Source of the DNA: Antedon mediterranea
Lineage: Eukaryota > Echinodermata > Crinoidea > Comatulida > Antedonidae
Direction: 5' to 3'
Length of the DNA: 64,000 bases
Assembly: GCF_964355755.1 (NCBI RefSeq)
Contig: NC_092676.1
Location: forward strand, 5,748,288-5,812,287
In this document: one piece after another, positions 34,501-44,977 of the stretch
Position numbering within the stretch: the stretch's first letter is position 1
Layout: every line of letters starts with the position of its first letter
Translations under genes and position numbers: made by a program
Notes under the pieces: generated by a model
What the model was told of the DNA's origin: nothing
Seen by the model: only the letters and a program-made list of their open reading frames with translations
Database searches by the model: none

Positions 34501-37500
34501 TATAGTCTTTCAGTCAATGATAGGGACATTATCTACATAGTAAATGCTGATGAGTATTCTTTAATTAGGCAAAAATTAACTGTTAAAATGAGAATGTGTT
34601 ATTCTCATTATCACAAATTCTATAGAAGATTCTAAATATTTATTATCATCTTAATGTATTTATCATTTTTATGTATTTAATTAATTCTCTTTAAATAATT
34701 ATCAATGAACAATTATTGATAATCTTTAAAAAATGAATGATTTATTAATAATGGGTAAATAATGTTACTGCATAATATTCAGTATTATAAATTATTTTAT
34801 TATTTATTTAAAAACAAATTAGACGAAGGAATTAATATGAGTCAAAATACTTACAGCCATGTCAGTGCTGTCAATCTATCAAATACATTGGCTGGCAATG
34901 TGCTTATTTGGTTACCGCTCAAATCCCTTCAAAGTAAAAACAATGTACAGTAACAATTACAATATTCAAGCTGTTTGATATGTCAACTTTTATTTTCGGT
35001 ATACATTTTTTTTGAATTATTTCTATAGTCTTTCAGTCAATGATAGGGACATTATCTACATAGTAAATGCTGATGAGTATTCTTTAATTAGGCAAAAATT
35101 AACTGTTAAAATAATAATGTGTTATTTATTATCACAAATTCTATAGTAAATTCTAAATATTTATTATCATCTTTATGTATTTATCATTTTTATGTATTTA
35201 ATTAAATCTCTATAATGACCAATGAACAATTATCGATAATCTTTTAAAAATGAAAAATGTATGAATAATGGCCTCTTCAAGTCAGCTGTATACTGCTCTA
35301 GTACTCTTATAGATACCCTTGTAAAACAAATTTGAATTAATAAATAAATTTATTTTTTATAGCAAATTCTAATTATTATTTGTTTTATTATTATCCTAAT
35401 GTTTTATTATCATTTATCATTTATTATCTACATAATAAATACTGATGGCCTGGGTATACTTTAATTAGGCTAAAATATATGTTTTATTTTGTTATTCTCA
35501 TGAACATAATTTTTATAGGAAATCATACAAATTTGTTATCATCTTTATGTATTTAATAATATAATTATTTAATTTACCTAAATAATGACCAATAAACAAT
35601 TATTAATATCTTTAAACAATGAATAATGTAATGAAAATTGTTAATACTGTATGTGATTTTTTTTTAAATACTGTGTTTGTTGATCAAATTATGAATGATA
35701 AACTGCATTATATTCATTGTTATGAATTATTTCATTTGTTTTCTTTTCAAATAAATTAAAACAAATAAATTAATTTTAGAAAAATACTTACAGTTTTTTC
35801 AGTGCTGCCAATCTATCAAATACATTGGCTGGCAATGTACTTATTTGGTTATAGCTCAAATACCTTCAAAGTAAAAACAATGTACAGTAGCAATTACAAT
35901 ATTCAAGCTGTTTGAAATGTCAACTTTTATTTTCAATATACATTTTTGAATTATTTTAATAGTCTTTCAGTCAATGATAGGGACATTATCTACATAGTAA
36001 ATGCTGATGAGTATTCTTTAATTAGGCAAAAATTAACTGTTAAAATGATAATGTGTTATTCTCATTATCACAAATTCTATAGAAGATTCTAAATATTTAT
36101 TATCATCTTAATGTATTTCCCATTTTTATGTATTTAATTAAATCTCTTTAAAAAATGATCAATGAACAATTATTGATAATCTTTAAAAAATGAATAATTT
36201 ATTAATAATTGTTAAATAATGTTACTGCATAATATTTAGTATTATAAATTATTTTATTATTTATTTAAAAACAAATTACACGAAGGAATTAATATGAGTC
36301 AAAATACTTACAGTGTTGTCAGTGCTGTCAATCTATCAAATACATTGGCTGGCAATGTACTTATTTGGTTTCTGCTCAAACTCCTTCAAAGTAAAAACAA
36401 TGTACAGTAACAATTACAATATTCAAGGTGTTTGATATGTCAACTTTTATTTTCGGTATACATTTTTTTTGAATTATTTCTATAGTCTTTCAGTCAATGA
36501 TAAGGACATTATCTACATAGTAAATGCTGATGAGTATTCTTTAATTAGGCAAAAAGTAACTGTTAAAATAATAATGTGTTATTTATTATCACAAATTCTA
36601 TAGTAAATTCTAAATATTTATTATCATCTTTATGTATTTATCATTTTTATGTATTTAATTAAATCTCTTTAAATAATGACCAATGAACAATTATTGATAA
36701 TCTTTAAAAAATGAATGATTTATTAATAATGGGTAAATAATGTTACTGCATAATATTCAGTATTATAAATTATTTTATTATTTATTTAAAAACGAATTAC
36801 ACGAAGGAATTAATATGAGTCAAAATACTTACAGCCATGTCAGTGCTGTCAATCTATCAAATACATTGGCTGGCAATGTGCTTATTTGGTTACCGCTCAA
36901 ACCCCTTCAAAGTAAAAACAATGTACAGTAGCAATTACAATATTCAAGCTGTTTGAAATGTCAACTTTTATTTTCAATATACATTTTTGAATTATTTTAA
37001 TAGTCTTTCAGTCAATGATAGGGACATTATCTACATAGTAAATGCTGATGAGTATTCTTTAATTAGGCAAAAATTAACTGTTAAAATGATAATGTGTTAT
37101 TCTCATTATCACAAATTCTATAGAAGATTCTAAATATTTATTATCATCTTAATGTATTTATCATTTTTATGTATTTAATTAAATCTCTTTAAATAATGAC
37201 CAATGAACAATTATTGATAATCTTTAAAAAATGAATAATTTATTAATACTGGTTAAATAATGTTACTGCATAATATTTAGTATTATAAATTATTTTATTA
37301 TTTATTTAAAAACAAATTAAACGAAGGAATAATATGAGTCAAAATACTTACAGTTCTGTCAGTGCTGTCAATCTATCAAATACATTGGCTGGCAATGTGC
37401 TTATTTGGTTATACCACAAATTCCTTCAAAGTAAAAACAATGTACAGTAACAATTACAATATTCAAGCTGTTTAGAACCTCAACTTTTATTTTCGGTATA

Positions 37501-40500
37501 CATTTTTTTTGAATTATTTGTATAGTCTTTCAGTCAATGATAGGGACATTATCTACATAGTAAATGCTGATGAGTATTCTTTAATTAGGCAAAAAGTAAC
37601 TGTTAAAATAATAATGTGTTATTTATTATCACAAATTCTATAGTAAATTCTAAATATTTATTATCATCTTTATGTATTTATCATTTTTATGTATTTAATT
37701 AAATCTCTATAATGACCAATGAACAATTATCGATAATCTTTTAAAAATGAAAAATGTATGAATAATGGCCTCTTCAAGTCAGCTGTATACTGCTTTAGTA
37801 CTCTTATAGATACCATTGTAAAACAAATTTGAATTAATAAATAAATTTATTTTTTATAGCAAATTCTAATTATTATTTGTTTTATTATTATCCTAATGTT
37901 TTATTATCATTTATCATTTATTATCTACATAATAAATACTGATGGACTGGGTATACTTTAATTAGGCTAAAATATATGTTTTATTTTGTTATTCTCATGA
38001 ACATAATTTTTATAGGAAATCATACAAATTTGTTATCATCTTTATGTATTTAATAATATAATTATTTAATTTACCTAAATAATGACCAATAAACAATTAT
38101 TAATATCTTTAAACAATGAATAATGTAATGAAAATTGTTAATACTGTATGTGATTTTTTTTTAAATACTGTGTTTGTTGATCAAATTATGAATGATAAAC
38201 TGCATAATATTCATTATTATGAATTATTTCATTTGTTTTCTTTTTAAATAAATTAAAACAAACAAATTAATTTTAGAAAAATACTTACAGTTCTGTCAGT
38301 GCTGCCAATCTATCAAATACATTGGCTGGCAATGTACTTATTTGGTTATAGGTCAAATACCTTCAAAGTAAAAACAATGTACAGTAGCAATTACAATATT
38401 CAAGCTGTTTGAAATGTCAACTTTTATTTTCAATATACATTTTTGAATTATTTTAATAGTCTTTCAGTCAATGATAGGGACATTATCTACATAGTAAATG
38501 CTGATGAGTATTCATTAATTAGGCAAAAATTAACTGTTAAAATGATAATGTGTTATTCTTATTATCACAAATTCTATAGAAGATTCTAAATATTTATTAT
38601 CATCTTAATGTATTTCCCATTTTTATGTATTTAATTAAATCTCTTTAAAAAATGATCAATGAACAATTATTGATAATCTTTAAAAAATGAATAATTTATT
38701 AATAATGGTTAAATAATGTTACTGCATAATATTCAGTATTATAAATTATTTTATTATTTATTTAAAAACAAATTACACGAAGGAATTAATATGAGTCAAA
38801 ATACTTACAGCCATGTCAGTGCTGTCAATCTATCAAATACATTGGCTGGCAATGTACTTATTTGGTTACTGTGCAAATACCTTCAAAGTAAAAACAATGT
38901 ACAGTAACAATTACAATATTCAAGGTGTTTGAAATGTCAACTTTTATTTTCAATATACATTTTTGAATTATTTCTATAGTCTTTCAGTCAATGATAGGGA
39001 CATTATCTACATAGTAAATGCTGATGAGTATTCTTTAATTAGGCAAAAATTAACTGTTAAAATGATAATGTGTTATTTATTATCACAAATTCTATAGTAA
39101 ATTCTAAATATTTATTATCATCTTAATGTATTTATCATTTTTATGTATTTAATTAAATCTCTTTAAATAATGATCAATGAACAATTATTGATAATCTTTA
39201 AAAAATGAATAATTTATTAATACTGGTTAAATAATGTTACTGCATAATATTTAGTATTATAAATTATTTTATTATTTATTTAAAAACAAATTAAACGAAG
39301 GAATTAATATGAGTCAAAATACTTACAGTTCTGTCAGTGCTGTCAATCCATCAAATACATTGGCTGGCAATGTACTTATTTGGTTATCGTGCAAATCCCT
39401 TCAAAGTAAAAACAATGTACAGTAACAATTACAATATTCAAGTTGTTTGATATGTCAACTTTTATTTTCGGTATACATTTTTTTTGAATTATTTCTATAG
39501 TCTTTCAGTCAATGATAGGGACATTATCTACATAGTAAATGCTGATGAGTATTCTTTAATTAGGCAAAAATTAACTGTTAAAATGATAATGTGTTATTCT
39601 CATTATCACAAATTCTATAGAAGATTCTAAATATTTATTATCATCTTAATGTATTTCCCATTTTTATGTATTTAATTAAATCTCTTTAAAAAATGATCAA
39701 TGAACAATTATTGATAATCTTTAAAAAATGAATAATTTATTAATAATGGTTAAATAATGTTACTGCATAATATTTAGTATTATAAATTATTTTATTATTT
39801 ATTTAAAAACAAATTAAACGGAGGAATTAATATGAGTCAAAATACTTACAGCTGTGTCAGTGCTGTCAATCTATCAAATACATTGGCTGGCAATGTGCTT
39901 ATTTGGTTACTGTTCAACCTCCTTCAAAGTAAAAACAATGTACAGTAACAATTACAATATTCAAGCTGTTTGATATGTCAGCTTTTATTTTCAGTATACA
40001 TTTTTTTTGAATTATTTGTATAGTCTTTCAATCAATGATAAGGAAATTATCTACATAGTAAATGCTGATGAGTATACTTTAATTAGGCAAAAATTAACTG
40101 TTAAAATAATAATGTGTTATTTATTATCACAAATTTTATAGTAAATTCTAAATATTTATTATCATCTTAATGTATTTATCATTTTTATGTATTTAATTAA
40201 TTCTCTTTAAATAATTATCAATGAACAATTATTGATAATCTTTAAAAAATGAATGATTTATTAATAATGGGTAAATAATGTTACTGCATAATATTCAGTA
40301 TTATAAATTATTTTATTATTTATTTAAAAACAAATTACACGAAGGAATTAATATGAGTCAAAATACTTACAGCCATGTCAGTGCTGTCAATCTATCAAAT
40401 ACATTGGCTGGCAATGTGCTTATTTGGTTACCGCTCAAACCCCTTCAAAGTAAAAACAATGTACAGTAGCAATTACAATATTCAAGCTGTTTCAAATGTC

Positions 40501-43289
40501 AACTTTTATTTTCAATATACATTTTTGAATTATTTTAATAGTCTTTCAGTCAATGATAGGGACATTATCTACATAGTAAATGCTGATGAGTATTCTTTAA
40601 TTAGGCAAAAATTAACTGTTAAAATGATAATGTGTTATTCTCATTATCACAAATTCTATAGAAGATTCTAAATATTTATTATCATCTTAATGTATTTCCC
40701 ATTTTTATGTATTTAATTAAATCTCTTTAAAAAATGATCAATGAACAATTATTGATAATCTTTAAAAAATGAATAATTTATTAATAATTGTTAAATAATG
40801 TTACTGCATAATATTTAGTATTATAAATTATTTTATTATTTATTTAAAAACAAATTAAACGAAGGAATTAATATGAGTCAAAATACTTACAGGTGTGTCA
40901 ATGCTGTCAATCTATCAAATACATTGGCTGGCAATGTGCTTATTTGGTTACCGTTCAAATCCCTTCAAAGTAAAAACAATGTACAGTAACAATTACAATA
41001 TTCAAGCTGTTTGATATGTCAGCTTTTATTTTCGGTATACATTTTTTTTGAATTATTTGTATAGTCTTTCAGTCAATGATAGGACATTATCTACATAGTA
41101 AATGCTGATGAGTATTCTTTAATTAGGCAAAAAGTAACTGTTAAAATAATAATGTGTTATTTATTATCACAAATTCTATAGTAAATTCTAAATATTTATT
41201 ATCATCTTAATGTATTTATCATTTTTATGTATTTAATTAAATCTCTATAATGACCAATGAACAATTATCGATAATCTTTTAAAAATGAAAAATGTATGAA
41301 TAATGGCCTCTTCAAGTCAGCTGTATACTGCTCTAGTACTCTTATAGATACCCTTGTAAAACAAATTTGAATTAATAAATAAATTTATTTTTTATAGCAA
41401 ATTCTAATTATTATTTGTTTTATTATTATCCTAATGTTTTATTATCATTTATCATTTATTATCTACATAATAAATACTGATGGACTGGGTATACTTTAAT
41501 TAGGCTAAAATATATGTTTTATTTTGTTATTCTCATGAACATAATTTTTATAGGAAATCATACAAATTTGTTATCATCTTTATGTATTTAATAATATAAT
41601 TATTTAATTTACCTAAATAATGACCAATAAACAATTATTAATATCTTTAAACAATGAATAATGTAATGAAAATTGTTAATACTGTATGTGATTTTTTTTT
41701 AAATACTGTGTTTGTTGATCAAATTATGAATGATAAACTGCATTATATTCATTGTTATGAATTATTTCATTTGTTTTCTTTTTAAGTAAATTAAAACAAA
41801 TAAATTAATTTTAGAAAAATACTTACAGTTTTGTCAGTGCTGTCAATCTATCAAATACATTGGCTGGCCATGTACTTATTTGGTTACCGTACAACAACCT
41901 TCAAAGTAAAAACAATGTACAGTAACAATTACAATATTCAAGCTGTTTGAAATGTCAACTTTTATTTTCGGTATACATTTTTTTTGAATTATTTCTATAG
42001 TCTTTCAGTCAATGATAGGACATTATCTACATAGTAAATGCTGATGAGTATTCTTTAATTAGGCAAAAAGTAACTGTTAAAAAAGGAATAATTTATTAAT
42101 AATGGTTAAATAATGTTACTGCATAATATTCAGTATTATAAATTATTTTCTTATTTATTTAAAAACAAATTAAACGAAGGAATTAATATGAGTCGAAATA
42201 CTTACAGGTGTGTCAATGCTGTCAATCTATCAAATACATTGGCTGGCAATGTACTTATCCGGTTATAACTCAAATCCCTTCAATGTAAAAAAAAGTTCAT
42301 TAACAATTACAATATTTGATATTCCATTCATACAGGTATAGGCCTACAGTGATTGTGCTTGGGGTATATAAAGTGACCCCACAAAATGAAATTATTTCTG
42401 ATAACTCTAAGTACTAAATTTCAAATTGTCATTAGGTCATTATTACATATTTTAAAATATATATTATATATATTTTTAAATTCCACGTTTTATAATAAAC
42501 TTACAATGAAATGTTTGCACTGACTGACTTACAATTCTGTTACTGGAATATGATCATTATACTCGTTGATGGTTGCGATGTTATTAATACTCCATGGAGG
42601 ACGACATTCCACTCTGTGACCGTAAGTAGACCTCTTAGGCGCACCACATTCACAGTCGGCTGGACATTCTGCATTTGTTAAAAACAAGACAACTCGGAGA
42701 TACGTCAAGAAAGGAAAAGTGGAAACTATCTTTTTCAATATATATGTAATGTTACAAATGCAATCAAATCAAATAAAATGTCTAGCTGTGACCGCTCAAT
42801 TAAATATAATTCGAATCAGATAAAAAAATTAATTCATAATCATGTAAAAATAAATACTGTATAGTACAGTATATAAACAAAAGTTGAACATTAACATTTA
42901 AATCAGATTGTCTTCGAAGTTTAATAACAGTACTGTTGTTATAAACCAACAAAACAGTATAGTTTGTATGAGGCATACTGTTCAAAGACAGGGCTACATC
43001 TATTATTAAATACAGTATCAAATACCAAACAGCTAATTAATTATTATATTAAACAATTAATAAATTAAAAAAATGAAGCAATCATACCGGGAAGGGTATT
43101 AGGATTCCAGGCGATAGTAGTAGGATCATAGTCAGAGTTGATGACGTGATTGGTAACGTTAACGTAAGTAGAGCTGCCACTGTCACTGTCACCACCACTG
43201 GGAAGGGTGTCACTAAAACAACGAGAACAAGGTAATACAACCAATATAACAATACAATACAGTAGTATGATTCCTTTTAAGATGAACAT
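30507..43289 (-). CDS. LRR-GPCR gene B, complete 18-exon receptor with hypervariable LRR array
   Basis: Exons in sense order: signal peptide and linker (43088-43289), LRRNT (42533-42668), fifteen 72-nt LRR exons (42206-42277 down to 33399-33470) and 7TM (30507-31521). Lengths 202+136+1080+1015 sum to 2,433 nt, a multiple of three, giving 810 residues plus stop, and all phases agree. Predicted: a plasma-membrane GPCR with an extracellular solenoid of 15 near-identical LRRs joined directly to an LGR-type hinge and 7TM. No LDLa domain and no LRRCT cap are seen; the Cys hinge may serve as cap. The LRR backbone is constant and the concave-face residues vary. Function is inferred as recognition of diverse ligands (immune, allorecognition or chemosensory); signalling partner unknown. 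GRL101/relaxin-receptor-like by 7TM motifs. Confidence 0.88.
32219..32300 (+). mobile_element. LINE 3'-tail relic in the 7TM-proximal intron of gene B
   Basis: Paralogous to 9895-9978. The same tail recurs inside the long cassette introns, which hints that this intron seeded them. Confidence 0.5.
33399..33470 (-). CDS. Gene B LRR exon B15 (next to 7TM)
   Basis: LRR cassette of 72 nt, phase 2/2. Variable residues Y-Y-N and E. NKIRTLP and LAAL core variants, close to C3. Confidence 0.88.
33808..33900 (+). mobile_element. LINE 3'-tail relic in long-type intron B14-B15
   Basis: Copy of the GGCCTCTTCAAGTCAGCTGT tail, carried by unit duplication. Confidence 0.5.
34332..34403 (-). CDS. Gene B LRR exon B14
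   Basis: LRR cassette of 72 nt, phase 2/2. Variable residues H-D-R and K, the most charged set. Followed by a long-type intron. Confidence 0.9.
34855..34926 (-). CDS. Gene B LRR exon B13
   Basis: LRR cassette of 72 nt, phase 2/2. Variable residues D-S-G and W; invariant core. Confidence 0.9.
35267..35360 (+). mobile_element. LINE 3'-tail relic in long-type intron B12-B13
   Basis: Another copy of the same relic. Confidence 0.5.
35792..35863 (-). CDS. Gene B LRR exon B12
   Basis: LRR cassette of 72 nt, phase 2/2. Variable residues Y-S-Y and K. Here the normally constant Thr before the fourth variable site is also Lys (ALKK). Confidence 0.88.
36312..36383 (-). CDS. Gene B LRR exon B11
   Basis: LRR cassette of 72 nt, phase 2/2. 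Variable residues S-S-R and T; invariant core. Confidence 0.9.
36833..36904 (-). CDS. Gene B LRR exon B10
   Basis: LRR cassette of 72 nt, phase 2/2. Variable residues G-S-G and W, identical to B4: a recent duplicate or conversion product. Confidence 0.9.
37352..37423 (-). CDS. Gene B LRR exon B9
   Basis: LRR cassette of 72 nt, phase 2/2. Variable residues N-W-Y and E, a markedly aromatic face. Confidence 0.9.
37765..37858 (+). mobile_element. LINE 3'-tail relic in long-type intron B8-B9
   Basis: Another copy of the same relic, in the intron downstream (sense) of B8. Confidence 0.5.
38289..38360 (-). CDS. Gene B LRR exon B8
   Basis: LRR cassette of 72 nt, phase 2/2. Variable residues Y-T-Y and E. 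LAAL core variant, as in B12 and B15. Confidence 0.9.
38809..38880 (-). CDS. Gene B LRR exon B7
   Basis: LRR cassette of 72 nt, phase 2/2. Variable residues Y-H-S and W; invariant core. Confidence 0.9.
39327..39398 (-). CDS. Gene B LRR exon B6
   Basis: LRR cassette of 72 nt, phase 2/2. Variable residues D-H-D and E, an acidic set. The core has FDGL in place of FDRL. Confidence 0.9.
39850..39921 (-). CDS. Gene B LRR exon B5
   Basis: LRR cassette of 72 nt, phase 2/2. Variable residues R-N-S and Q; invariant core. Confidence 0.9.
40371..40442 (-). CDS. Gene B LRR exon B4
   Basis: LRR cassette of 72 nt, phase 2/2. Variable residues G-S-G and W, same as B10. Confidence 0.9.
40891..40962 (-). 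CDS. Gene B LRR exon B3
   Basis: LRR cassette of 72 nt, phase 2/2. Variable residues D-N-G and H; invariant core. Confidence 0.9.
41302..41396 (+). mobile_element. LINE 3'-tail relic in long-type intron B2-B3
   Basis: Another copy of the same relic. Confidence 0.5.
41827..41898 (-). CDS. Gene B LRR exon B2
   Basis: LRR cassette of 72 nt, phase 2/2. Variable residues L-Y-G and K. The core has STWPAN in place of STLPAN, which removes a consensus Leu. Confidence 0.88.
42206..42277 (-). CDS. Gene B LRR exon B1 (first after LRRNT)
   Basis: LRR cassette of 72 nt, phase 2/2. Variable residues D-S-Y and H; NRISTLP core. Shares its unusual acceptor flank (CATTGAAG) with C1, marking it as the fixed first repeat. 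Confidence 0.9.
42533..42668 (-). CDS. Gene B LRRNT exon
   Basis: The exon is 136 nt, phase 1 in and phase 2 out. It encodes the Cys-rich N-cap (ECPADCECGAPKR, later VECRPPW) ending IPVTEL. It matches the gene C exon (2647-2782) without visible change, in contrast to the diversified LRR exons that follow. Confidence 0.9.
43088..43289 (-). CDS. Gene B exon 1: signal peptide and short linker
   Basis: The ATG is at 43289. A hydrophobic signal peptide (LLYCIVILVVLPC) is followed by a linker with few Ser/Asp/Gly repeats and by NVT and NTLPG, ending in phase 1 at GTATGATTGC. Compared with gene C it lacks most of the SDSGSG repeat. The frame is intact, unlike gene A. Confidence 0.88.
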
Positions 43290-43763
43290 CTTCTTAACTT
43301 AATTCACTCGTAATCAATTTAATAAACTTTACTTCTGCGAGTCTGCTCAGCATATAAACAATTTTGTTTACAATCTTCATTTACCTGTAGATATTGCTTT
43401 TAATTATTAAACATTTAGATAAAGTACATCACCGGATGCATTAATACAATTGTTAATATTTAATACTATATTGATATTATATAATATTCATGTAATAAGC
43501 ACAACATTTATAAAACACATGGACTAGTTAACTAGGATTGTTGAAATGGAATAATAAGCTGAACTCTGTTTTACTGACTACGACGTCATGATGTATACTG
43601 TACAACCAAATTCATCCATGATTTGTGTTTTCTACTTCCATTAGATATAGGCAGAGTGAGGCTGGGTGTGTCTAGAAAACTCCTATTTCAAGATCTGAAT
43701 TTTATAGTTTCATTAAAAAAAAATAATAAATGGATCATTTCATTATTATCCGTGGAAGAATTT

Positions 43764-44018
43764 TTAAAATGTTATATATACCGTTCAAAAATGCTATATA
43801 CCTTTTTAAATGTAATATACCTTTTTAAATGTTACATACCTTTTTAAATGTTATAGACCCTTTTAAACGTTATAGACCTTTTTAAATGTTATATACCTTT
43901 TGAAATGTTATATACCTTTTTAAATGTTATATACCTTTTAAATGCTATATACCTTTTTAAATGTTATAGACCTTCTTGAATGTTATATACCTTTTAAAAT
44001 GTTATATACCTTTTAAAC
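43764..44018. repeat. 19-bp tandem repeat, about 13 copies
   Basis: Repeats of AAATGTTATATACCTTTTT with scattered changes (TATAGACC variants). Confidence 0.9.
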
Positions 44019-44927
44019 TAATGCATATGTCATCATAACCACCAAGCCACAACACCACTTCACTCCACTTGATCAATGGAAAGCGACAGTTTAAATAATC
44101 AATTGTAATCTATTGTATTAATCTTCATTTTGCTCATTTTGTTCAATTCTGTATATTTTTTGTATAATGTATTTAACTACTCAGTTCGCAATTCAGTTTA
44201 TACTGCCATGAATTGTTTTATGTATATACTTATTTGATGAATAAAAGATACCGAAATATAATCAATCGTTTGAGGTTGATCAAATGTCTTACATTGCGCC
44301 TACGTCTTCCGGTTGCGTCCTGGTGGAGCCAAGCTATTTAATTTATTTCTTTATTCTGACATAAAATCATAAAAAAAAGGATAAAAAACACAATAAAGTA
44401 CCGAGACGGCAAACTTATTTCCATTGTGGTCCTAAACAACAACAAATAACATTACAACACCATCTATAACTAGCTTGAAAAGGTCAGTATTTGATATTAG
44501 CAATAGAGATGTGGTTTCTATGAATGGCTGTCGAATTTTGTGGGAAAGGGCTTTTTTATTTTGTTGTATTGTTTTATAGTTTTTATAAATAGAAGTGAGT
44601 ATACAAACTTTGAATGAAAAGTGATTTTCTGTGTCTAGATTGAATCTGAAAAGTATTGGAACAATAAACCCGTTTTCTGGGCAAAATAGAGAAGTGGTTA
44701 AGAATAAAAAATACGACTGGTTGGCAGGGCGAACCTCAAACTTTAATAAAAAGTGTTGACAGAAAAGGCGAACAAGTTGAATTCAAAATAATAACAATAT
44801 TATTAATCATCGTGTATTTCTAATAATATTGTTAGTATTGTTATGAATTATGCATATATCATAATGGATTTGATGCAGCAACTGTCGTTGTACAGGAAGT
44901 TCAAAATACGCAAGTGGAACGACATTG

Positions 44928-44977
44928 CCACGTCAGCCAATCAACAACTCACAACAGTTACCAAAGATTCAGCCAAT
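44928..44977 (-). promoter_or_regulatory. Conserved upstream block of gene B
   Basis: CCACGTCA (44928-44935) and CCAAT at 44937-44941 and 44973-44977, as in genes C and A. The surrounding sequence is more diverged, which makes the kept motifs more telling. Confidence 0.45.

Larger units (their letters stand above)
33030..42290. repeat. LRR-cassette tandem array of gene B (15 units)
   Basis: Exon-to-exon distances are 518-523 bp for nine of the fourteen intervals, 933-937 bp for four, and 379 bp for the first. Intron sequence is almost identical from unit to unit. Long units carry the LINE-tail relic plus a diverged exon-less partial unit. Confidence 0.93.

Noticed and set aside
33399-42277. 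CRISPR-like or V(D)J-like array
   Set aside because: The units are 520-bp gene segments with spliced exons. I saw no heptamer/nonamer recombination signals beside the exons and no cas-like or RAG-like genes.
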